From positions 1 to 5,454 of the forward strand of contig PLEU01000018.1 of assembly GCA_003136515.1 (NCBI GenBank): a stretch of DNA of 5,454 nucleotides, in the 5' to 3' direction. Under the pieces are notes generated by a model, which searched no databases, was not told where the DNA came from, and saw only the letters and a list, made by a program, of their open reading frames with translations. Of the stretch, positions 1-5,454 are shown one piece after another (within the stretch, counting starts at the first letter, position 1; the number at the start of each line of letters is the position of its first letter). Origin of the DNA: Spartobacteria bacterium. Its GTDB lineage: Bacteria; Verrucomicrobiota; Verrucomicrobiae; Chthoniobacterales; UBA6821. The position numbers and the translations under genes are program-made.

Positions 1-1724
1 GTTGTCGTGATGGATCCGTTGGCAATGATCCACATGCCGTCATTGGTCTGATTTGCCAGTCCATTGTACTGGAGCCGACAACCGGACATGTAAAGATTAG
101 GATCGTTGCCATTGTAATCCTGGCAAAGAATTCCATAGCCCTCATTGCCTGAGAACTCGCACTGCTTCAGGGTGTAGTTAGCAGTGCTTCCGATAAAGTC
201 GAGATGAACCCCATCTCCCGATCTACTCAAATTAGCCTGGGACCACGAGGAGATGCAGTTGCTCATGGCCACATTCAGGCATCCGACAAAGTAGATATTA
301 TGGGAAAACCCCAGGCCACTGTCATGAAAGTTGCAGCCTGTGAGATAACATCCGTTGACAGTGACCAGTCTCAACGCTATGGCCGTATTCTTAATTTCAA
401 CATTTTTAAAGGAGAGATCGTAGGTGTCATACCCGGGGGATTCATCTCCAGCATTAATTCCTGCGTTATCCGCACCTCCTTGCCAAAGGTAGGTGGATGG
501 TACCTGTCCATCGATGACCAGATCCTCAACACTCCAGTAAGAGGCTCCCGAATAGGCTTGCGTGAGGGTGCCACCGACCAGAACTGTGTTAGATCCGGAT
601 CCCTTCAGCGTAACGTTAGGGTACATCAATACCGATCCATTATAGCTCCCGGGTGCAAGAATCACCGTTCCCCCTCCAGCTAAATTGACTGCCTCAATGG
701 CAGCATTGATGTCGCCACCATTGGAAACCGTCTTCGTCACACCAGCATTGCCAAATACGGACAGTGAGGCTGATTTGCTCAGGGCGTTATTGGTACCACT
801 CGTTAGTTTGAGAAGATAAACATTGTTGGCGTCGGCAGGCACCACATTGCTGATTGAGAGAGTAAAAGTGTTAACCCCCGAATAATGGCTACCATTGGTC
901 AGATTTGTGTAGGGCCCTCCGGCAGGACCATATTGCCATTGTGGGGCAAGCGGTGCCGGGCCTGTAGCCATTGATGAAAAGGTAGCTGTGTCGCCCACAT
1001 CCAGATTATTATTAATGGGCAGAAGAGTGAAGTTGATCGCTGGCGTGAAAGATACCGCTCTCAATACAAGGGCATTGATCACACCGTTGGTGCTAGAGAG
1101 ATTTTGCTGAAGAACCATATTGGTAAGAACCCCGGTGCTATTGGTCGGCACGTTGAATGTCCCTACCACGTAGACATTGGATGAAGAGGCGAAGGTGCCG
1201 CTGATATTGGCTGCATTGGTTGGACTCTGAAAATTTACAACATTGGTTGCGGTATTGGTACGGTCATCAACCGAAAAAAGTTGTACGGAATAGCTGGCCC
1301 CAGGCACCAAATTGACCAGATTGATACTCAGTGTCTTACTGTTGAAGACAAAGTTGTTGAGTACTGAGTCAAAGTTGGTGTTACCAGTCGTGTAGGCCGT
1401 TGCGGCTGGAAAAGAACCTGTCCCGAAAGCTATCCCGTTCGTACCAGTTACACTCGCCACGGTCTGATCTGCGAAGATGTCGAACACTGTAGCTGCAGAG
1501 TTGGTGGCATAAGTCACCAGCGCAGGCTCCTCAATACCAAAACCAACCGCCCCAACAATCGTTCCGGGAGTATTCGTAAATATCTGCGAAGTTGTTAATC
1601 CATTGAAAACAACTGGTGCTGACCAGACAATCGTGGAGGCACTAATAGATGAGGTGCCAAAAAGGATCCCTGAAACAGCGATTATTGGAAATAAAAGTCC
1701 GCTAGATGAAGACCTGTACTTCAT
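1..1724 (-). CDS. Secreted right-handed beta-helix (pectin-lyase-fold) protein, paralogue of the 2605-5454 gene, 3' partial
   Basis: Reading by hand from the ATG at 1724-1722 gives 574 codons without a stop, plus two bases, to the left edge. Residues 1-29 look like a signal peptide (MKYRSSSSGLLFPIIAVSGI, then GTSSISA with likely cleavage after A29). Residues 30-228 form a beta-sandwich (TLSINLVNLVPGASYSVQLF, then YVVGTF, and GVINALVLRAVSFTP at the end) of a kind common at the N-terminus of large Verrucomicrobiota exoproteins. Residues 229-325 are an Ig-like segment (DVGDTATFS, PLAPQWQYGP, YLLKL). From about 330 a beta-helix begins with GGDINAAIEA, GGGTVILAPGSY and YPNVTLKGSGSNT, and continues through NFHD (465-468), GLGFSH (470-475), GDGVHLDF (503-510) and SGNEGYG. 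The helix is still open at the edge, so downstream domains and any anchor are unseen. Start choice: an ATG ten bases upstream (1734) meets a stop after ten codons, and only 1724 gives a signal peptide. No clear ribosome-binding site is present. The enzymatic activity is not determined. Confidence 0.88.
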   Translation of the reverse strand, partial: MKYRSSSSGLLFPIIAVSGILFGTSSISASTIVWSAPVVFNGLTTSQIFTNTPGTIVGAVGFGIEEPALVTYATNSAATVFDIFADQTVASVTGTNGIAFGTGSFPAATAYTTGNTNFDSVLNNFVFNSKTLSINLVNLVPGASYSVQLFSVDDRTNTATNVVNFQSPTNAANISGTFASSSNVYVVGTFNVPTNSTGVLTNMVLQQNLSSTNGVINALVLRAVSFTPAINFTLLPINNNLDVGDTATFSSMATGPAPLAPQWQYGPAGGPYTNLTNGSHYSGVNTFTLSISNVVPADANNVYLLKLTSGTNNALSKSASLSVFGNAGVTKTVSNGGDINAAIEAVNLAGGGTVILAPGSYNGSVLMYPNVTLKGSGSNTVLVGGTLTQAYSGASYWSVEDLVIDGQVPSTYLWQGGADNAGINAGDESPGYDTYDLSFKNVEIKNTAIALRLVTVNGCYLTGCNFHDSGLGFSHNIYFVGCLNVAMSNCISSWSQANLSRSGDGVHLDFIGSTANYTLKQCEFSGNEGYGILCQDYNGNDPNLYMSGCRLQYNGLANQTNDGMWIIANGSITT

Positions 1725-1727
1725 TCA

Positions 1728-1753
1728 AGGGCATAGAAAACGAAAGACGCCCT
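1728..1753 (-). promoter_or_regulatory. Hairpin spanning the PEP-CTERM stop codon and the leader of the next gene
   Basis: On the minus strand AGGGCGT (1753-1747) can pair with ATGCCCT (1734-1728), giving seven pairs with one G-U wobble and a 12-base pyrimidine-rich loop. The stem begins inside the upstream TAG and ends three bases before the ATG at 1724, so it covers the place where a ribosome-binding site would lie. No T-tract follows, which argues against a terminator. It could tie translation of the downstream gene to ribosomes finishing the upstream one; this is inferred from position only. Confidence 0.3.
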
Positions 1754-2507
1754 AAGTTTCTATAACTTTTATTCTTTCTTTCCTAGTACGGATTCTGAAG
1801 CGCCAATGAATTAAGGCAGTGGCAAAAATTGCGATGCAAAGCAAACCGCTGGTGGAAGGCTCCGGAACCAGAAGAGCTCCAGTTATCTGAACATTATCCA
1901 AACCAAAAAAGAGAGACCCGGTATTATCTGGTCCGTTCACAAGGAGCTCCAGGCTATTAAATCCGGTCACCCACGACACGGTGAGGGTGTCGGTTACCTG
2001 TTCAAATGAATCCGTTTGAAATACATACGATGTATCCATCGCCACCACGTTTGTCCCATTCAGAGCAATAAGCGTCAGTGTATTGTTTGTGTTGGAGGGA
2101 TCAGAATCACCTGCGATATCGAGGCTAGCGTTAGTGGCTGTGCCCGAAAAATTAATGTCTGCTGAAGCAAATTGGCCAAAGCCACTTCCTCCGAAAGTCA
2201 GATAGTTTGGCAGACTGAATCCCGTGGTGGCATCCGTGGTGGAGTCCACATAAAATGGAACGCCCGGAGTATTGGTGTCGCTAAAAAGGTTGGAAAAAGT
2301 AATACCACTATCAACAATAGTAGTTCCTGTTGTGCCTTGCGCCAAATCATCAAAATTGGCAAGCAGTTGGTTGGTGGATTGAGCCTGAAGATGAGAACTG
2401 TTTGTCAGGAGAAAAAGACCCATTGCAATCAGAGCAACAGATATACCGTACCCTCTGAGTTGGCGAATCGGAGACAAAATGGCGTTATTGCTTTTGGGGG
2501 AATACAT
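1752..2507 (-). CDS. PEP-CTERM sorting domain-containing exported protein
   Basis: A complete 251-residue frame from ATG to TAG. Residues 1-42 look like a Sec signal peptide: a basic n-region (K5, R15, R18), a hydrophobic core at about 22-35 (ISVALIAMGLFLL), and likely cleavage after A42 in SSHLQAQS. Residues 48-210 form an all-beta, Thr/Asn/Ser/Gly-rich region (NFDDL, DSGITFSNL, then FFGLDNVQI) typical of PEP-CTERM cargo, with no enzymatic motif. The C-terminus carries VPEPS at 214-218, a hydrophobic stretch at about 219-235 and an Arg/Lys-rich end. In this family an exosortase recognises this signal and processes or anchors the protein at the envelope. The basic tail (236-251) is longer than the few residues usual after the arginine cluster. 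It lies 97 bp after the upstream beta-helix gene and 27 bp before the next one. No Shine-Dalgarno sequence precedes the ATG, which was kept because it gives a complete signal peptide. The specific role is unknown. Confidence 0.9.
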   Translation of the reverse strand: MYSPKSNNAILSPIRQLRGYGISVALIAMGLFLLTNSSHLQAQSTNQLLANFDDLAQGTTGTTIVDSGITFSNLFSDTNTPGVPFYVDSTTDATTGFSLPNYLTFGGSGFGQFASADINFSGTATNASLDIAGDSDPSNTNNTLTLIALNGTNVVAMDTSYVFQTDSFEQVTDTLTVSWVTGFNSLELLVNGPDNTGSLFFGLDNVQITGALLVPEPSTSGLLCIAIFATALIHWRFRIRTRKERIKVIET

Positions 2508-2518
2508 TTGGGTAATTT

Positions 2519-2546
2519 AAGCTATAATATATTTTTGTTCTGTCAA
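2519..2546 (-). promoter_or_regulatory. Candidate sigma-70-type promoter for the PEP-CTERM gene
   Basis: On the minus strand a perfect TTGACA lies at 2546-2541. Sixteen bases further is TAGCTT (2524-2519), which keeps the most conserved -10 positions (T, A and final T). The better-looking TATTAT and TATAGC hexamers give spacers of only 11 and 14 bases. A start near 2512-2517 would leave a leader of about 5-10 bases before the ATG at 2507, which fits the absence of a Shine-Dalgarno sequence. The region is strongly AT-rich, so chance matches are possible. Confidence 0.4.
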
Positions 2547-2571
2547 ACGGTCTTTTTTTCAAAAATAGTTC

Positions 2572-2591
2572 AGGATTCTAACGCAAATCCT
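2572..2591 (-). terminator. Weak hairpin downstream of the large beta-helix gene, possible inefficient terminator
   Basis: Thirteen bases after the TAG stop, the minus strand reads AGGATTTGCGTTAGAATCCT. It can fold into seven pairs, the last a U-G wobble, around a six-base loop. The stem is AU-rich, and the first T-run (TATTTTT) begins only five bases beyond the hairpin, so it is a poor match to an intrinsic terminator. It may act as a weak terminator or a 3'-end stabiliser, or it may have no role. Confidence 0.25.
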
Positions 2592-2604
2592 TAATTAATT
2601 TAAA

Positions 2605-5454
2605 CTAGGGTTTAGTTAAATAGAGTTGTAAACCATTAACAGCAGTAAAACTCTGTCCGGAGAGTTCGGTTGCGGTGACAGTAAGTGTTCCATTAGTGAC
2701 TTTGCCCGTGTAGGTCTGATAGGCCACTCCATTTCCCTGAGAGATTTGCCGTGAAGTTGCGCTTGTGTTTAATGTACTCGCAGAGTTACCTCCCGAAGCT
2801 CCACTCAAGGTCAGTGACGTGCCCTGCCCGACATTATCACCGGCCGCATAGACCACCAGAGTGAAGGTAGATCCTACAGTCAGTCCTGTCAGACTAACAG
2901 ATACCTTTGGTGTGGCACCTGTGTATCCATAGGCATAATCCTCCATCAGTGGCGTGGTTGTGGCATCCATGGCTGTTCCTCCCGAGTCAGTGTATACTCC
3001 AGATCCCCCAAAGGTGAGGCCGATTCCGGTTGCAGGCGCGCCAACCGAAGTAACAAGAGCAGAAATGTTGCCAACGGCTGCATTCCACAGATCCCCGTTT
3101 GTCCCAAGGACGGCTGCGCCGGTTTGTAGGGCAGCAGAGCCAAAATCAATATTAATGAGTCCAGTCCCATTAAATGGAGAGTAAGGTTTGACGCCCGCCG
3201 ATTCGGGTGAATTCATGCTCATGGTGTTGCCATCAGTTGCAGATACCGTGTAATAATAGGTCGTTCCGGACACTATATTGAGATCAATATACGAGGCTTT
3301 GGTAGTCGTTGCGATCTTCTTATAGGGACCGCCACTGACGGTACTGCGATAGACCGTATAGCTTTTAGCATTCGGAGAGGCCGACCAAGAGACTGTATCC
3401 TGATTGCTACCTCCGGTTGCCGTGCAGGTCAGAGGAAAACAGGCGATCGATATGCAGGTAACGCTGGCGGAGCCACCTTCTCCCGCCTGATTAACACCAC
3501 TTACTCTAAAGCTCTGTGTGGTTCCACAACCGAGGATATGTTTGAAGGTATACGATGTACTGGGAACATTTTTGGCAACTGGTATGGGGTTACCACTTAT
3601 AAGTCGATAGATATTATAGGCAGTTGCTCCTGGAACTGGATTCCATGAGAGTTTTTCCCAAGTGTACATGAAGACCGTAGGTGCATTGGTATCCGGAACG
3701 GCGGTAAGTCCAGTTGGCGTTGCCGGTAGAGATGGAGTCGCTGTGGGCACATAAAGCGCCTGTAAAATTGGGGCACCAAGTCCTGGGCTCAGGACACTCA
3801 GCGACACGCTATTGTTGGAACTGGTGAGATTGGCAGTGATGCCAGCGTTATTGGTGAAGGTGCTCCAGGAACCAGTAGGTGGGAAGAGTTGGGTGCCCAC
3901 ATACGCCCCGTTCACGGTCATCGGCATGGCCAGAGTATTGCTTAATCCATTGGCATACCAGACCTGGATCGGATAGCTGCCATTCGCAGGAGCTCCAATC
4001 GCAGACCATGTTATGTAGCCATCGACTGGATGGTTGCCGTTGATAAACGCCACATTCCCCTCGGTAGCGCCCCCTCCATATCCATTATACGGGTTGACCC
4101 AGTCGCCCGTATTATTGGGACCTGCAATCGCATCGGCCAACGCGGCATCATAGACGAATTGCGTCGTTGTATTGATAAGATTTGCCTGACCACCATTTCC
4201 AACACTGAACCCATTTCCAAAGACAGTAGAGTTGACCAATACTTCTGAATCACCACCGTCGAAACCTAGGCCGTTATTCCAGTCCAATCGAGAGCATTCG
4301 ACGGCACCCTGGCTATTACAATTCAGACCTTTTCCATCACCACCATCTTGTCCGTTAAACTGAATCGTACAGCCATACATATTGAGGTGAGGAGGATCGC
4401 CATTCTCATCCTGAACCAGCAGTCCATAACCTTCATTCCCCGAATAATCACACTGAGTATAGGTATAGGCTGCCACAGAACCGGCAAAATCGTTATGAAC
4501 TCCATCACCGGCAGTGGACCATGAGGAGTAAGAATTGATCATGTTCACATTGTAGTCGCCTGTGAAATAGATGCTGTGGGAAAAGCCAAGACCATTATCG
4601 TGGAAGTTGGAGTTGATGATATAGATGCCATTAGTGTTGTATTCTTCCATGGCGATATCGCAGCCCTCGATTTCAATATTCTTGAAGTACTGGAAGTAGT
4701 CAGCGGTATTACCGCTGTTGGCATTGCCGAAGACAGCCCCGCCTCCAGGATATCCTCCCTGCTGATAGGCGGCAGCAGAGACACCTCCATAGACAGAGAA
4801 ATTTTCCAGATACTCGTTCGCGCCGTAATAACCGTCGACCATTCCTCCTTCGATGATCGTATTGCTGACGCCGGATCCCCTCACACAAACATTAGGATAT
4901 GTTCCAAGACTGCCATAGTAGGTACCTGCGCCCATCACCACGGTTCCACCACCACTGTTATGAGCATTTGCAATAGCGCTATTCACAGCTCCCAGTCCCT
5001 GCGCTGCTGTTACATAGTTTGTCCCTCCGGCAATTCCGAAAGTCGAGAGGGAGGCTGCCGTGCTGTTGAAGTAGTTGGTCACCGTATTGGTGACATAATT
5101 GGTGGTCAGCACACTGTTATTGGTCGTGATGACAGCATTGGTGGCAAGGTTGGTAGCACTGCCAAGATTGAGCAAATAGGTGTAGTTGGCATCGCTAGTT
5201 ACCACACTATTGAGAGTCAAAGTGTAGGTAGTGGCGCCGCTGATATGGCTGCTGTTAGTCAGTGGAGTGAAGGGGCCATTCGTTCCATTACTGCTGATGA
5301 CCCATTGGGGTACTACCGGAGCTGGCCCGTAGGCCATCGCTGAAAAGGTGGCATTGCTTCCCAGATCGACATAGCTGCTGTTGGTGGGCTGCTGGGTAAA
5401 GGTGATGGGTGGAGTGAAGGAGACGGCACGGACGACCAGGGCATTGATGACACC
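2605..5454 (-). CDS. Large secreted right-handed beta-helix (pectin-lyase-fold) protein with CBM-like and FnIII domains, 5' partial
   Basis: An open frame enters from the right edge and runs 949 visible residues to a TAG stop at 2607-2605. The ATG at 5337 is not the start: the 39 codons before it are open and match the paralogue at 1-1724. Visible residues 1-139 hold the end of a beta-sandwich and an Ig-like segment, ending in a Thr-Asn-rich linker (about 106-130). Residues 140-465 look like a Pectate_lyase_3-type beta-helix (GGGTVV.GAGTY, YPNV..RGSG, then NFHD, GFSH, GDGVH). Residues 465-571 resemble CBM6/CBM35 (GYITW, GSYPIQVWYANG, TGSWSTF). About 576-671 and 672-759 are two FnIII domains, with four cysteines (643, 667, 672, 677) near the junction. 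Residues 763-949 form a C-terminal beta-sandwich (INIDFG, GDLWNA). No PEP-CTERM or other anchor is visible at the C-terminus. It is probably an extracellular polysaccharide-acting or -binding protein; lyase, hydrolase, epimerase and adhesin all remain possible. Confidence 0.88.
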   Translation of the reverse strand, partial: GVINALVVRAVSFTPPITFTQQPTNSSYVDLGSNATFSAMAYGPAPVVPQWVISSNGTNGPFTPLTNSSHISGATTYTLTLNSVVTSDANYTYLLNLGSATNLATNAVITTNNSVLTTNYVTNTVTNYFNSTAASLSTFGIAGGTNYVTAAQGLGAVNSAIANAHNSGGGTVVMGAGTYYGSLGTYPNVCVRGSGVSNTIIEGGMVDGYYGANEYLENFSVYGGVSAAAYQQGGYPGGGAVFGNANSGNTADYFQYFKNIEIEGCDIAMEEYNTNGIYIINSNFHDNGLGFSHSIYFTGDYNVNMINSYSSWSTAGDGVHNDFAGSVAAYTYTQCDYSGNEGYGLLVQDENGDPPHLNMYGCTIQFNGQDGGDGKGLNCNSQGAVECSRLDWNNGLGFDGGDSEVLVNSTVFGNGFSVGNGGQANLINTTTQFVYDAALADAIAGPNNTGDWVNPYNGYGGGATEGNVAFINGNHPVDGYITWSAIGAPANGSYPIQVWYANGLSNTLAMPMTVNGAYVGTQLFPPTGSWSTFTNNAGITANLTSSNNSVSLSVLSPGLGAPILQALYVPTATPSLPATPTGLTAVPDTNAPTVFMYTWEKLSWNPVPGATAYNIYRLISGNPIPVAKNVPSTSYTFKHILGCGTTQSFRVSGVNQAGEGGSASVTCISIACFPLTCTATGGSNQDTVSWSASPNAKSYTVYRSTVSGGPYKKIATTTKASYIDLNIVSGTTYYYTVSATDGNTMSMNSPESAGVKPYSPFNGTGLINIDFGSAALQTGAAVLGTNGDLWNAAVGNISALVTSVGAPATGIGLTFGGSGVYTDSGGTAMDATTTPLMEDYAYGYTGATPKVSVSLTGLTVGSTFTLVVYAAGDNVGQGTSLTLSGASGGNSASTLNTSATSRQISQGNGVAYQTYTGKVTNGTLTVTATELSGQSFTAVNGLQLYLTKP
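5065..5139 (-). repeat. Degenerate Thr-Asn codon repeat (linker in the large beta-helix protein)
   Basis: About 25 codons encode a linker dominated by Thr and Asn (TNAVITTNNSVLTTN, then YVTNTVTNYFN). On the + strand it appears as recurring ATTGGT, GTTGGT and ATTGGTG words. The repeat is imperfect in spacing and sequence. At the matching place in the paralogue (near residues 314-320 of the 1-1724 gene) the chain goes almost directly from the Ig-like segment to the beta-helix, so this looks like a local expansion. Confidence 0.5.

Noticed and set aside
204..683. Plus-strand open frame of 159 codons
   Set aside because: It is antisense to the beta-helix coding region at 1-1724, which has signal peptide, domains and paralogue support.
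1702..1734. Ten-codon upstream frame (MPLNEVQVFI) overlapping the start of the left gene
   Set aside because: It is too short to support, has no ribosome-binding site, and its existence is expected by chance.
2172..2594. Plus-strand open frame of 140 codons
   Set aside because: It lies antisense to the PEP-CTERM gene and its promoter region, with no recognisable domain.
2591..2603. TTAATTAA palindrome in the spacer as an operator or insertion scar
   Set aside because: It is a short AT-only palindrome in an AT-rich spacer, with no second copy or flanking duplication.
5065..5160. CRISPR-like or tandem repeat array suggested by recurring ATTGGT words
   Set aside because: Spacing is irregular, there is no constant repeat unit or spacer, and the words are explained by Thr-Asn codons in the coding frame.
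5335..5337. ATG as the true start of the large beta-helix gene
   Set aside because: The frame stays open for 39 more codons to the edge, and those codons match the interior of the paralogue. No signal peptide follows this ATG.
4576..5343. Plus-strand open frame of 255 codons
   Set aside because: It is antisense to the beta-helix gene, whose opposite frame has clear domains and a paralogue. The plus-strand product has no signal peptide or recognisable motif, so it is a composition artefact.

Overview
All three genes in this window lie on the minus strand and read from right to left. Every one looks exported: the proteins are rich in Thr, Asn, Ser and Gly and built from beta-sandwich and beta-helix modules. 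A PEP-CTERM surface-sorting signal, very large modular secreted proteins and runs of Thr-Asn dipeptides together suggest a Verrucomicrobiota (or related PVC-group) bacterium. That placement comes from protein style, not from a marker gene. No rRNA, tRNA, CRISPR array, transposase or phage gene was seen.

Layout in transcription order. (1) 5454-2605: a large secreted right-handed beta-helix (pectin-lyase-fold) protein whose N-terminus lies beyond the right edge. Its modules are an Ig-like segment, a Thr-Asn-rich linker, the beta-helix, a CBM6/CBM35-like domain, two fibronectin type III domains and a C-terminal beta-sandwich. (2) A 97-bp AT-rich spacer with a weak hairpin and a perfect TTGACA box. 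(3) 2507-1752: a 251-residue PEP-CTERM protein with an N-terminal signal peptide. (4) A 27-bp spacer with a hairpin that abuts the next start codon. (5) 1724-1: a second beta-helix protein, with a signal peptide and N-terminal beta-sandwich, cut off by the left edge. It is a clear paralogue of the first.

The two beta-helix proteins share the same order of modules (beta-sandwich tail, Ig-like segment, beta-helix) and a strongly conserved core with NFHD, GLGFSH, GDGVH and SGNEGYG motifs. They probably arose by duplication and then diverged. Beta-helix plus carbohydrate-binding modules suggests extracellular polysaccharide binding or cleavage, but neither substrate nor reaction can be read from the sequence. 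The PEP-CTERM protein between them would be attached or processed at the envelope by an exosortase encoded elsewhere. Intergenic space totals only about 125 bp, so no long unexplained non-coding stretch remains.
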